Assembly: GCA_004292855.1 (NCBI GenBank)
Contig: RDXN01000036.1
Span: forward strand, 62,001-126,000
DNA: 64,000 bases
DNA from: Cytophagales bacterium
GTDB lineage: Bacteria; Bacteroidota; Bacteroidia; Cytophagales; Spirosomataceae
Direction: 5' to 3'
A program made the translations under genes and the position numbers. This document shows, in pieces, positions 17,441-26,694 of the stretch. The first letter of the stretch is position 1. Every line of letters begins with the position of its first letter. The notes under the pieces were generated by a model. It saw nothing but the letters and a program-made list of their open reading frames with translations, searched no databases and was not told where the DNA came from.

Positions 17441-19165
17441 ATGAACCTGAACATAAAAGCCACAGCCGCCAATACGTACGATGCCATCGTGATTGGGTCC
17501 GGCATCAGCGGTGGATGGGCCGCTAAAGAACTGACCCAGAAGGGTATGCGTACGCTCGTACTGGAACGGGGCCGCCCGGTTGAGCACGTGACCGACTACC
17601 CAACGACGATGTCGAGTCCGTGGGAAATGGAACACCGGGGGCGGTATCCACTCGCCAAAACGCTCGACAACCCGGTCAACAGCAAAACCGGCTACGCGTT
17701 CAACGAGTATTCGGGGCAGTTTTTCGTGAATGAGAAGGAGCATCCGTTTGGGCAAATCAAACCGTTCGACTGGACGCGCGGCTATCAGGTGGGCGGCAAA
17801 TCGTTGCTCTGGGCGCGCTGGACCCAACGCTGGGCACCTTTCAACTTCACCGACAACCTAACCGACGGACACGGCGTCGACTGGCCCATCCGCTACGACG
17901 ACCTCGCCCCCTGGTACAGCTACGTCGAAAAATTCGCCGGCATTTCGGGAAACCGTGATGGCCTCTCGACCCTGCCCGATGGCGAGTTTCTGCCGCCGTT
18001 CGAGATGTACTGCGTGGAGAAAAGCGTGCGCGACGTCTGGAAGAAACAATTTCCCGACCGGCACCTGATTATCAGCCGCACGGCCAACCTCAGCAAAGCC
18101 CAACCGCATCACCTGGCCCTGGGCCGGGCCGATTGCCAATCGCGCAACTGGTGTGGGCGGGGCTGTCCATACGGGGCCTATTTCAGCAGCAACTCGGCCA
18201 CGTTGCCAGCCGCCCAAAAAACGGGCAAGCTCACCATACGGCCCTTCTCGGTGGTGCATTCGATTATTTACGACGATGTGAAAGGCAAGGCCACCGGCGT
18301 GCGCGTGATTGACACGAACACCAAACAAACAACCGAGTACTTCGCTAAAGTGATCTTCGTGAACGCGGCCACTCTGAATTCAACCCTGATCCTGATGAAC
18401 TCGACCTCACGCCGACATCCCAACGGGCTGGGCAACGAGAGCGGTGCGTTGGGCCATTATCTAATGGACCATAATTACCGGGGTCGAGTCGGCGGTATTT
18501 ACGAAGGCAAGGAGTTCGACGATCAGTATTATTATGGCCGTCGCCCAACGGGAACCTACGTGCCCCGTTTCCGCAATGTGCTGAATGACAAGCAACAAGA
18601 CTTTTTGCGGGGCTATTCGTACGCCTGCGGAGGGAGCCGCGAAAACTGGAACCGGGGCAACGCGATGGACGGGTTCGGGGCCGATTTCAAGGAGTCGCTG
18701 ACCAAACCGGGCCTATGGACATTCTCCATGACGGCGATGGGCGAGATGCTGCCCCGCTTTGAGAACCACGTGAAGCTCAACCACGACCGCAAAGACGCCT
18801 GGGGTATGCCCACCCTCGACATCGACTGTGCCTGGGGCGACAACGAAGACAAAATGACGCAGGACGCCATCAATCAGGCCAAAGCCATGATGGAAGCCGC
18901 CGGAGTGAAAATCACCTACGCGTTCGACAATCACCAGAACCCCGGCTTGGCCATTCACGAAATGGGCACCGCCCGCATGGGCCGCGACCCAAAAACGTCG
19001 GTCCTGAACGGCAACAATCAGGTGTGGGGTGCGCCCAACGTGTTCGTGACGGATGGGGCAAGCATGACCTCGTCGGCCTCCCAAAACCCCTCGCTCACCT
19101 ACATGGCCCTCACGGCCCGTGCGGCAGACTTTGCGGTGAAACAGGTGAAGGCAGGTAAGATTTGA
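17441..19165 (+). CDS. GMC-family FAD-dependent oxidoreductase
   Basis: 574 residues. The FAD-binding Rossmann motif is at the N-terminus (VIGSGISGGWAAKELTQKG, about residues 16-34) with the ribose-binding ERG at about 44. The C-terminal GMC_oxred_C region contains HEMGTARMG and VTDGASMTSSASQNPSLTYMAL, which hold the second FAD contact and catalytic surroundings. Relatives are membrane-linked sugar or alcohol dehydrogenases (gluconate/fructose dehydrogenase large-subunit type). In Bacteroidota such genes usually follow a gluconate 2-dehydrogenase subunit 3 gene; none is present here, where the neighbour upstream is the CotH gene. No signal peptide is visible. Substrate unknown. Confidence 0.9.
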   Translation: MNLNIKATAANTYDAIVIGSGISGGWAAKELTQKGMRTLVLERGRPVEHVTDYPTTMSSPWEMEHRGRYPLAKTLDNPVNSKTGYAFNEYSGQFFVNEKEHPFGQIKPFDWTRGYQVGGKSLLWARWTQRWAPFNFTDNLTDGHGVDWPIRYDDLAPWYSYVEKFAGISGNRDGLSTLPDGEFLPPFEMYCVEKSVRDVWKKQFPDRHLIISRTANLSKAQPHHLALGRADCQSRNWCGRGCPYGAYFSSNSATLPAAQKTGKLTIRPFSVVHSIIYDDVKGKATGVRVIDTNTKQTTEYFAKVIFVNAATLNSTLILMNSTSRRHPNGLGNESGALGHYLMDHNYRGRVGGIYEGKEFDDQYYYGRRPTGTYVPRFRNVLNDKQQDFLRGYSYACGGSRENWNRGNAMDGFGADFKESLTKPGLWTFSMTAMGEMLPRFENHVKLNHDRKDAWGMPTLDIDCAWGDNEDKMTQDAINQAKAMMEAAGVKITYAFDNHQNPGLAIHEMGTARMGRDPKTSVLNGNNQVWGAPNVFVTDGASMTSSASQNPSLTYMALTARAADFAVKQVKAGKI

Positions 19166-19181
19166 TAAGAACAATCATATT

Positions 19182-20738
19182 ATGAGAACAGCCAAGTATC
19201 TGTTGTTAGCAATCCTCTGCCAAAGCATTGCATGGGCAAGTCCAACATCCAAAACCGACCCCCTACGGAACTTTGAGGAGTTTTGGCGACTGTTTGATCG
19301 TTACTACGCTCATTTTGAGACGAGGGGCGTAGACTGGAAACAGCAGTACCAGCAGTTTAGACCCAAAGTTACTTCGCTAACAACGGATGAGGAGCTACTG
19401 GCGATTTTCAACGACATGGTAGCCCCTCTCAAAGACGGCCATGTAGTGATCTCGCCAACGGGCGATTTGCCCGCAAGTGCAAAATATTCCCGATTTTATG
19501 AGGAGTTTCCGACAAAGGAACTACAGAGACAATTCCACGCGGTCAGCCTTGCTATGTTACAAAAGCAAGGATTTAGGCCGTTCACAAAATTCAAAAGCGA
19601 ATTGTATCAGATTGGCGGCTACTGCCGGTCGAGCGAACTCGGCTACCTTCAGCTAAACGGCTTCGGGGGAATGCCCTTGAAAGAATTTGAAAAACAGTTG
19701 GACGAAATGGTGGTCGAGTTTGCCGACGTGAAAGGGTTAATTATCGACATTCGGATAAATGGTGGTGGTTCACCCGATTTTTTGTATGCTTTAGTCGGGC
19801 GGCTTACCCAAGTTAAACGACTGGTTGGCTATGGGCGTGCCCGCATCAGTAAACCAAAATTAGAGTACGGTCCCTGGGCACCTTATCTTCTCTCGCCCCA
19901 AGGCTCAACGCAACTCATTAAACCGACCGTTCTGCTGACCAGCGGAGCCGCTATCAGTGCCGCCGACCATTTCGCCATGTATCTCAAAGAGTTTTCCTAT
20001 GTGAAACTGATGGGAGAAAACACGAACGGCATTTTTTCGCCCATGCTAGGAAAGCGATTGCCCAATGGTTGGGAAATCTCATTGTCTGACGGCCAAATCG
20101 TCAATCCTAAACGGGTCAGCTATGAGGGGAAGGGCGTTCCTGTCGATGTACTGGCTCTGCATTATCAACAGGATATGTTAGCGGGTCGCGACCCCGTTTT
20201 GAGTCAGGCAATGGACTTCCTGAACGTAAACCAATCGGAGCTTGCCAAGCAAACGGTTTGCTATGAGCAGATTGCGCTGAATTTCTATGCAGATAGTTTA
20301 CTGAAACATAAGGTTTATGGTGCTGTGACTGCATATTCAAATGGTTTAGTCGAAGAAGATGCAACCTTGTTAGCTCCATTCGCCAAGAAGTGCTATTCGT
20401 TAAAGTCAGCTTATTGGACCAACGGCGTAGAGAATCGCATCAAAGCCGAGCAAGTGGCTGATTCGAGCTTCTACACGCAAAATGTCGAGAATCGTTTTTA
20501 CGTAAACCCTCGGTCACCAATTCGGTCAAAGATGCAGTGGCCCTTCGCAAAGCGTAATGCTCGACGATTGACCCTTGCTCATCACATCACTCTTGACGAT
20601 AAGCAATACGTCCGCCTTCATTTAAGTCAGGGGGGCTGGCTGGGGGAGACTATTTTGATCGTGCTCGACAACACTGGGCGTGTTGTTGAACATTGCGCTT
20701 TAACATACAATTACTTGACCAGTCAGCCATACCAATAA
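19182..20738 (+). CDS. secreted S41-family serine peptidase
   Basis: 518 residues with a signal peptide ending IAWAS. An N-terminal helical region (about 25-120, with DEELLAIFNDMVAPLKDGHV typical of S41 peptidases) leads into the catalytic domain: LIIDIRINGGGSPDF, then LLTSGAAISAADHFAMYLKEF, where the Ser of AISAAD is the expected nucleophile. No PDZ domain is evident. The last roughly 170 residues (after about 350) match no family I recognise. The gene follows the GMC gene by 16 bases, so they may be co-transcribed. Codon use is more AT-rich than the GMC gene. Confidence 0.85.
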   Translation: MRTAKYLLLAILCQSIAWASPTSKTDPLRNFEEFWRLFDRYYAHFETRGVDWKQQYQQFRPKVTSLTTDEELLAIFNDMVAPLKDGHVVISPTGDLPASAKYSRFYEEFPTKELQRQFHAVSLAMLQKQGFRPFTKFKSELYQIGGYCRSSELGYLQLNGFGGMPLKEFEKQLDEMVVEFADVKGLIIDIRINGGGSPDFLYALVGRLTQVKRLVGYGRARISKPKLEYGPWAPYLLSPQGSTQLIKPTVLLTSGAAISAADHFAMYLKEFSYVKLMGENTNGIFSPMLGKRLPNGWEISLSDGQIVNPKRVSYEGKGVPVDVLALHYQQDMLAGRDPVLSQAMDFLNVNQSELAKQTVCYEQIALNFYADSLLKHKVYGAVTAYSNGLVEEDATLLAPFAKKCYSLKSAYWTNGVENRIKAEQVADSSFYTQNVENRFYVNPRSPIRSKMQWPFAKRNARRLTLAHHITLDDKQYVRLHLSQGGWLGETILIVLDNTGRVVEHCALTYNYLTSQPYQ

Positions 20739-20768
20739 TTGCCCCAAAGGCCGACGCTTATTACTCGC

Positions 20769-21110
20769 ATGACCCCCGAAACCATTTCCTGGCCCGACTT
20801 CGAGAAAGTCGATATGCGCGTGGGTACGATTGTGGCCGCGCAACCCTTCGAGAAAGCCCGCAAACCCGCCCACCAACTTACCATCGACTTTGGGCCGATA
20901 GGCATCCGGCGGTCGTCGGCGCAGATTACGGTGCTGTATCAACCCGAAACGCTTGTGGGGCGACAGGTGATTGCGGTGGTCAATTTTCCACCGAAGCAAA
21001 TCGCCAACTTCATGAGCGAATGTTTGGTGCTGGGTTCAGTAGGAGAAGACGGCACCATAACGCTTTTACAACCAGAACGGCCTGTTGAGAACGGCCTGCG
21101 TATTGCTTAG
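20769..21110 (+). CDS. csaA: CsaA-like tRNA-binding domain protein (export chaperone)
   Basis: 113 residues, the normal length for CsaA. The ATG at 20769 gives the typical CsaA start ([21 protein letters not shown]); a TTG further upstream, abutting the previous stop, is rejected. The EMAP/tRNA-binding OB fold includes [30 protein letters not shown] and the C-terminal [18 protein letters not shown]. CsaA binds unfolded export proteins and SecA in Bacillus and dimerises through its tRNA-binding fold. It starts 30 bases after the peptidase gene. Confidence 0.92.
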   Translation: MTPETISWPDFEKVDMRVGTIVAAQPFEKARKPAHQLTIDFGPIGIRRSSAQITVLYQPETLVGRQVIAVVNFPPKQIANFMSECLVLGSVGEDGTITLLQPERPVENGLRIA

Positions 21111-21180
21111 GTCTTGGAGGTGCATAGCTTCTTTTTTTATAGTTTTTCTGGTCAATCTTATAATAACGGACACAAATAAG

Positions 21181-21188
21181 TATGTTTG
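21181..21188 (+). promoter_or_regulatory. TAnnTTTG promoter box
   Basis: TATGTTTG matches the Bacteroidota -7 element and lies 27 bases before the ATG at 21216. No clear TTG is seen about 20 bases further upstream, so only the -7 element supports it. Confidence 0.4.
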
Positions 21189-21215
21189 TGGTGTACTTAA
21201 ACATTCACAAACTCC

Positions 21216-22949
21216 ATGAGGAACACCATTCTCCTAGTATTACTATCAACCAGTGTATTTGCACAGAAGGTTGATAAGACTGTCACATTTCGATTTTCTG
21301 ATTACAAAAAGACCCCCATCAATCCAACTTTAGCCGCGATTGGGTTACAGCCCGATAATCAATCCGTCACTGTCTATGGCTGGCACCGTATGGCGGGCGA
21401 CCTTCGGACGGAGACAGCAAACACGAAGAAAGAAGCAGAAGAACCCAAGAAAGGCAGCAAGTTTTTAGGCAAGTTGGTCAGTGCTGCTACGAGCATCGAA
21501 ACAATTGGTGGTGGCCAGTCAGCTCCCGCAGCACCATCGGCCGTTCCAATGTTATCCGTTCGGAGTTTTAATGCACAAACGCTGGAACAAACCCAGCAGA
21601 GTGCCGAATTTATTGGAACCAAGTCGCTTGACCCGGCAAACAAATATTTTTTTATGACTACGCTGCGGGCAGAGGACGATACGCCTGGAAAAACTTACGT
21701 AACCACCGATTTTGCACAGGCCGTTACCAAATATCCGCTATTGACAGGCCCTAATGCCGTGCGTTCCTATGGCCTAAGTAGTCAGGGAGGTGGCACGTTT
21801 GGCACCCGCACCGATGCCAGCAGTTTCTTTGTTACCAATCAGGAAGCCCCCCTAAAGATAACAGGCGATGGAAAGTTAGTTTCCGCTGAAGCTAAAGCTC
21901 CAAATCAGGAACAAAACACCAAACTGTTGCAGGGCGTCCTGCCGTTAGGACTATCCTTTGCTTCGCCCGATAAGAAGCAGTTCATAGCATTGGGCTATGA
22001 GAATAACAAAGATGATTCGTGGGCCAGATATAAGCAGTTTCGAGTTGCCGCGTTCGATCAGGCCGGTGTGGCTGTTAAACGAATCGACTTGAACTTTGAG
22101 TTTGTCCGTAATCTCGATTCGTATGGCTACGTTCATAATGAAGCAGGACAACCCACGGGTGTTTATCTCTCCTTCAATGCGCTCACCTCCGGGGCAGGTA
22201 AAAAACATCGTGATCCGGTTGAGAACCGAGTCAACTTCGTATATGTAGGTTTTGACGGAGTTGCTCGCTATCAATATGGTTTTGAGCATGGTAATCCAGA
22301 AAAATCGCGTGGTTTCAACCCTATTGCCATCATCGACAATGGCTCGCAACTACGCGTTTTATCGGCTAATTACGATAAGGTTCTGTCGCCTTATATGGAA
22401 GAAATTGTCCTCAATGAAAAAGGGAAAGTTTCGGACCGCAAACTCGACATACCCAATACGCTCAACGACGTTTATTTGCCTTCATTAGCGGTTAAAGCAG
22501 GCAACGAAGCAAACGTTTTCGTAGCCAACGGCATGATTGTAGCCACAATACAGGCTAAAACCGCAGGGACGGCAGCTAATCCCGTTGACGCGTATGCAGC
22601 CGAAGTGTTGGTAGGAGCATTTAAAAGCAGTGATTTTACGCCCGTCACAGCGCGGAAGTTGATGGTAACGCCAACGGCATCGCCCACTCAATTCGACCAA
22701 TTGAGTAGCACCACCCCATGCCTGGTTGTGACTACCCCCACTCAAAATTTATTTGTCCGGCTCGACAACGACCTAACCGTAACAAACGTTACCCCAGCAG
22801 GTAGCCGGGTTGTTTCGTCAGCCGCTATGGCTCGAAACTATGTGTATGATGCCAATCAACAAAAAGTCTATCTTGTTTATGACTCTGCGGTTAGTGGTGA
22901 AGGCAAATTGATTTCAGTCTCCCTTCCCTCGCCACTGAGTAGTCGTTAG
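21216..22949 (+). CDS. exported protein of unknown function
   Basis: 577 residues with a signal peptide (LLVLLSTSVFAQ). The mature protein starts with a beta-rich segment, then a charged stretch (NTKKEAEEPKKGSKFLGK) and long beta-sheet-like sequence with repeated patterns such as VRLDNDLTV and FVYVGFDGVARYQYGFEHG, suggestive of a propeller or other repeated beta fold. I do not recognise the family. It has its own promoter box (21181) and ends at a strong terminator, so it is a single-gene unit. Confidence 0.8.
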   Translation: MRNTILLVLLSTSVFAQKVDKTVTFRFSDYKKTPINPTLAAIGLQPDNQSVTVYGWHRMAGDLRTETANTKKEAEEPKKGSKFLGKLVSAATSIETIGGGQSAPAAPSAVPMLSVRSFNAQTLEQTQQSAEFIGTKSLDPANKYFFMTTLRAEDDTPGKTYVTTDFAQAVTKYPLLTGPNAVRSYGLSSQGGGTFGTRTDASSFFVTNQEAPLKITGDGKLVSAEAKAPNQEQNTKLLQGVLPLGLSFASPDKKQFIALGYENNKDDSWARYKQFRVAAFDQAGVAVKRIDLNFEFVRNLDSYGYVHNEAGQPTGVYLSFNALTSGAGKKHRDPVENRVNFVYVGFDGVARYQYGFEHGNPEKSRGFNPIAIIDNGSQLRVLSANYDKVLSPYMEEIVLNEKGKVSDRKLDIPNTLNDVYLPSLAVKAGNEANVFVANGMIVATIQAKTAGTAANPVDAYAAEVLVGAFKSSDFTPVTARKLMVTPTASPTQFDQLSSTTPCLVVTTPTQNLFVRLDNDLTVTNVTPAGSRVVSSAAMARNYVYDANQQKVYLVYDSAVSGEGKLISVSLPSPLSSR

Positions 22950-22958
22950 TCAACAATG

Positions 22959-23017
22959 CAAAACAGAACGTCGCTGCCTGAATTCTATCTCGATTCAGGC
23001 AGCGACGTTCTGTTTTG
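22959..23017. terminator. strong bidirectional stem-loop terminator
   Basis: Two 25-base arms, 22959-22983 and 22993-23017, are exact reverse complements with a 9-base loop. The outer pairs are A-rich on the left and T-rich on the right (CTGTTTTG), as in an intrinsic terminator usable in both directions. It follows the stop at 22949 by nine bases. Confidence 0.88.
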
Positions 23018-23090
23018 ACTCAACCTAGACCAGTTTATATTACGTAGAAAGTCGGCTTTCAGAGCTTTTGCTATTATCTGTTATAGAATC

Positions 23091-25148
23091 ATGAAAAAAC
23101 TGCTGCCACTCGCAACCTTATCGTTCGCCCTTTCACTCATTCACTCGTTCACTCTGGCGCAGTCGTCGCGCCCGATGACCGAGGATGATTATTATCGGAT
23201 TGTCACGCTGCCCATTCCCGAAACGGTTCCGTTGGAGGTGGGCGGGTTGGCTCCCCTACCCGATGGGCGGCTGGCGGCCTGTACGCGCCGGGGCGACGTT
23301 TGGATGATTGGCAACCCCTACATGCAGGGAAGCCGGATGCCAACTTTTAAAAAGTTTGCGACGGGCCTCCACGAGCCGCTAGGCCTAATGTGGCACCCCA
23401 AAGGCTTTTTGCTTTGCACGCAACGGGGCGAAGTGACCAAGCTCGTTGACAATGACGGCGACGACGTGGCCGATCAATACGGGTCGTTTTACAAATGGCC
23501 TCTGTCGGGCAATTACCACGAGTACAGTTACGGCCCCGTGATGCTGCCCGACGGCGACATGGTGATCACCCTCAACCTCGACTGGATTGGGTTTGGGGCT
23601 AGCCTGGCCAAGTGGCGCGGCTGGATGCTCAAGTTGAACGACCGGGGCGAGATGACCCCCTGGGCAACGGGCCTGCGTTCGCCCGCAGGTTTCGCGGTTC
23701 TGCGCGACGGCAGCATTTTCTACGGCGAAAATCAGGGCGACTGGGTTGGTTCGGGGCGGGTAACGCACCTCGAAAAAGGCGATTTCGCCGGGAACCCCGC
23801 CGGTTTGCGCTGGACGAGCGAGGCCGGGTCTCCCCTATCGCTCAAACCCGACGACGTACCCAGCACCGGCAAACCCATGCACGAGGTAGCCAAGACGGTG
23901 AAGAACCTGAAAGTCCCCGCCGTATGGTTTCCGCACACGCTGATGGGCATTTCGACCTCCGACATGAAAGAAGACACCACTAACGGTGCCTTCGGACCGT
24001 TTGCCGGTCAGGTGTTCGTGGGCGATCAGGGCCACAGCAAGGTGATGCGGATGCAGATGGAGAAGGTGAACGGCAAATGGCAGGGTGCCTGCTTCCCGTT
24101 CCGCGAGGGCCTGCAATCGGGCATTTTGCGGATGGTGTGGGGGCAGGATGGTTCCATGTTCGTGGGGATGACGAGCAGGGGCTGGGCCAGCACGGGCAAA
24201 GCACCGTTTGGGATTCAGCGATTAGTCTGGACGGGCAAGGTGCCATTTGAAATGAAAACCATCTCGTCGCGCCCCGACGGGTTTGAGGTTACGTTTACGA
24301 TGCCCGTAGACCGGAAAACCGGCGAAGACCCTAACTCGTACAGCCTGAACAGCTTCACCTACAAGTACCATAAAACGTACGGAAGCCCTATTGAAGACGC
24401 TAAAGCCGTGCCCATCCGGGGTGTTGTTTTGTCGGCAGATGGGTTGTCGGCGCGGATTGTGGCGGATACCAGCCTGCGCGAGGGCTATGTCCACGAGGTA
24501 AAGGCCGAGGGCGTCCGGTCGGTGGCAGGTAGCTTACCGCTGCTCCACAACACGGGTTATTACACCCTCAACAGCATTGCCCCCGGCAACCGCGTAGCCA
24601 ATTTGCCCCCACGAGCAGCCGCAACCATGACCGCATCGACAAGCAGTGGCACGGCAGGCATGAATCACGACCACAGCGCGATGGCAGCAACCGCTAAAAC
24701 GCCAGCCGCCGTTAAAGGTAAAACTGCCCCAACTGCCAAGCGCATCACCGACATGCCCGCCAACTGGACCAACGGACCGGACCAAACCGTGACCATCGGC
24801 ACCAAACCGGGCCTCAAATTCGACATGGAGCAGGTTCAGGTGAAAGCGGGTAGCCGTGTAAAATGGGTGTTCAATAACAACGACGACATGTTGCACAATT
24901 GCGTAATCGTGAAGCCCGGCACTGCCGACGCCATAGGCAATGCAGCCATGAAACTGAACCTCAATGGGGCCAGGCTAAATTACGTACCGGCTTCGCCCAA
25001 TGTGCTGTATCACACCAATATTACGCAACCCGAAACATCGGAGAATATCTATTTTGTAGCCCCCACGGAGCCGGGTGAGTACACATACGTGTGTACGTTC
25101 CCCGGTCATCATACGCTCATGCAGGGGACCCTGAGAGTGGTCAAATAA
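23091..25148 (+). CDS. secreted glucose/sorbosone-dehydrogenase-like propeller fused to a cupredoxin
   Basis: 685 residues with a signal peptide ending SFTLAQ. Residues about 30-480 form a PQQ-dependent sugar dehydrogenase-like beta-propeller (EVGGLAPLPDGRLAACTRRGDVW; GLHEPLGLMWHPKGFLLCTQRGEV; GLRSPAGFAVLRDGSIFYGENQG). After a linker with a His/Met patch (GMNHDHSAM), the C-terminal domain (about 565-685) is a plastocyanin/azurin-type copper protein with ligands His602, Cys668, His673 and Met677, the last three in the canonical C-x4-H-x3-M spacing. A sugar or alcohol oxidation module that passes electrons to its own copper centre is a sensible inference. Terminators flank the gene on both sides, so it is monocistronic. 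Confidence 0.88.
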   Translation: MKKLLPLATLSFALSLIHSFTLAQSSRPMTEDDYYRIVTLPIPETVPLEVGGLAPLPDGRLAACTRRGDVWMIGNPYMQGSRMPTFKKFATGLHEPLGLMWHPKGFLLCTQRGEVTKLVDNDGDDVADQYGSFYKWPLSGNYHEYSYGPVMLPDGDMVITLNLDWIGFGASLAKWRGWMLKLNDRGEMTPWATGLRSPAGFAVLRDGSIFYGENQGDWVGSGRVTHLEKGDFAGNPAGLRWTSEAGSPLSLKPDDVPSTGKPMHEVAKTVKNLKVPAVWFPHTLMGISTSDMKEDTTNGAFGPFAGQVFVGDQGHSKVMRMQMEKVNGKWQGACFPFREGLQSGILRMVWGQDGSMFVGMTSRGWASTGKAPFGIQRLVWTGKVPFEMKTISSRPDGFEVTFTMPVDRKTGEDPNSYSLNSFTYKYHKTYGSPIEDAKAVPIRGVVLSADGLSARIVADTSLREGYVHEVKAEGVRSVAGSLPLLHNTGYYTLNSIAPGNRVANLPPRAAATMTASTSSGTAGMNHDHSAMAATAKTPAAVKGKTAPTAKRITDMPANWTNGPDQTVTIGTKPGLKFDMEQVQVKAGSRVKWVFNNNDDMLHNCVIVKPGTADAIGNAAMKLNLNGARLNYVPASPNVLYHTNITQPETSENIYFVAPTEPGEYTYVCTFPGHHTLMQGTLRVVK

Positions 25149-25172
25149 CAACGTTTTCGTTTTCGCTTTTGG

Positions 25173-25200
25173 GCGGGCCGACTTCAATCGGCCCGCTTTT
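25173..25200 (+). terminator. intrinsic terminator of the propeller-cupredoxin gene
   Basis: GCGGGCCGA (25173-25181) pairs perfectly with TCGGCCCGC (25188-25196), loop CTTCAA, followed by TTTTGTTTT. It lies 24 bases after the stop at 25148. Confidence 0.92.
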
Positions 25201-25204
25201 GTTT

Positions 25205-25212
25205 TAGCTTTG
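25205..25212 (+). promoter_or_regulatory. TAnnTTTG promoter box
   Basis: TAGCTTTG, an exact -7 consensus, starts four bases after the terminator T tract and 26 bases before the ATG at 25231. A -33 TTG at the right distance would fall inside the terminator and is not seen. Confidence 0.45.
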
Positions 25213-25230
25213 CTCTCTATCAACTAGTCT

Positions 25231-25734
25231 ATGCGAATCTTTTTTCTTCTGCCTCTGCTCTTCTTCGCAATCCGCGTAAACGCGCAGTCATTCGCGCCTG
25301 TACCTCCTCCCGCACATTTGGCTCCGATTCTTCACGCACCCGGCTCAACCATTCTCGGACCCAGTTATTATTACAAAGGCCGACGACTGAGTGCGCCGTT
25401 CTCAGTTGAGGTGCCAATTCTGGAGTTGAACGACCCGGTGGCTACGATGCATTTTAAGCGGTTTCGGACCTGGACCAACGTAGGGCGGCTAACAGGCCTG
25501 GCCTCAGTGGCCTATGTGCTCTTCAACCGAACGCCTGACCCACAAACACGACGGGTAGTCTACATTGGATCGTTAATAGCATCAGTGGGATTCTCGCTGG
25601 TGAGCAATAGTCAGGTTAACAAAGCTGTTCGGCGGTATAACGCCGTAGTAGATGCTCCAAAAATTGGTGTGACCCTGCTGAATATTCCCGGTTATGGTCA
25701 AATTCCTGGCGTTGGAGTAATAGTTCCGATTTAG
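25231..25734 (+). CDS. small exported protein of unknown function
   Basis: 167 residues. A hydrophobic N-terminus (FFLLPLLFFAIRVNAQ) is a signal peptide. The mature part begins Pro-rich (FAPVPPPAHLAP), then has a positively charged stretch and two hydrophobic segments (about 85-100 and 108-122: GLASVAYVLF, VVYIGSLIASVGFSLV) that could be a helical hairpin in a membrane. I do not recognise a family. It is followed 34 bases later by the TPR gene and may share its transcript. Confidence 0.7.
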   Translation: MRIFFLLPLLFFAIRVNAQSFAPVPPPAHLAPILHAPGSTILGPSYYYKGRRLSAPFSVEVPILELNDPVATMHFKRFRTWTNVGRLTGLASVAYVLFNRTPDPQTRRVVYIGSLIASVGFSLVSNSQVNKAVRRYNAVVDAPKIGVTLLNIPGYGQIPGVGVIVPI

Positions 25735-25768
25735 GTCTTAAATCGACGGTTGCCTCTTAACTTGCGGC

Positions 25769-26641
25769 ATGGAACTCCTGCTTGCAGTAGCCATTGCGAG
25801 CTACATTATCTACCTCCGTTATTACGCCGATTTTGAGACCAAAGCCGAAAAAGAGCGGTCTCAAGTAAAGCCGGGTATCGATCTGTACAACACGAATCAG
25901 CTCGAAGCCGCCCGGCAGTACTTCACCAAAACCATTGCCGAACACCCACAGTGGGCCACGGCTTATCTCTACCGGGGCCGCTGCCTACACGAACTGGGCG
26001 ACACTGAAGCCGCACTAAACGATTTCCGCACTGCCGAAAGCTACGACGACACAGTGGCCGATATCCACGTTGAGCTAGGTCGACTCCTCTACGACCAACG
26101 CGACTACGCGGGAGCCTTTGCGGAGTTCGATAAAGCGGTGTTTCACTCGCAGGGCCGCGAGTCGATGCCCTATTATTGGCGGGGCCTTGCTCGTCAGCAA
26201 TTGGGCCATCCCGCCGAAGCCGACCACGATTTGGAACAAGCCACGACCATCGACGAGGCTTCTCGGAACACAGCCGATCCGACTCTAACACCCAAATCAA
26301 CCACTTTTTTCGACCGGCGACTGCTAACCAACGCGGTGTTTGTGTTGCTCCACAGCGGGTTACTGCTCGCAGCCATTAAACAGTCGGCGGTAATTCATTG
26401 GCCGTACTTGATGGCGGCAGTGTCGGCGGCTGCGATTGGTTTTGCTGAGCCGCGTAAAGGCTGGTTTCTGGCTATTCTACAAGGTGTGGCCATCGTGGTT
26501 GGTTATTACCTCTTCACCGCCATTCCACAAAAGAACGGTGAGCGTGAGTTAGAAGCCTTTTGCCTGTACGGCTCGGTGGGGCTTACGTTCGTTGGGAGTT
26601 TTATTGGAGGTATTCTAAAACGGGCTATGCGACCCCGGTGA
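25769..26641 (+). CDS. TPR membrane protein
   Basis: 290 residues. An N-terminal membrane anchor (LLLAVAIASYIIYLRYY) is followed by about three to four tetratricopeptide repeats (residues 38-175, for example GIDLYNTNQLEAARQYFTKT and AYLYRGRCLHELGDTEAALNDF), then four C-terminal hydrophobic segments (about 190-285). TPRs are protein-interaction scaffolds. Partner and role unknown. Confidence 0.83.
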   Translation: MELLLAVAIASYIIYLRYYADFETKAEKERSQVKPGIDLYNTNQLEAARQYFTKTIAEHPQWATAYLYRGRCLHELGDTEAALNDFRTAESYDDTVADIHVELGRLLYDQRDYAGAFAEFDKAVFHSQGRESMPYYWRGLARQQLGHPAEADHDLEQATTIDEASRNTADPTLTPKSTTFFDRRLLTNAVFVLLHSGLLLAAIKQSAVIHWPYLMAAVSAAAIGFAEPRKGWFLAILQGVAIVVGYYLFTAIPQKNGERELEAFCLYGSVGLTFVGSFIGGILKRAMRPR

Positions 26642-26694
26642 GGTGATTTGGCGAGTTTGCTGCTTTGCTTGATACTAATTTGTTTTTGTAACCT

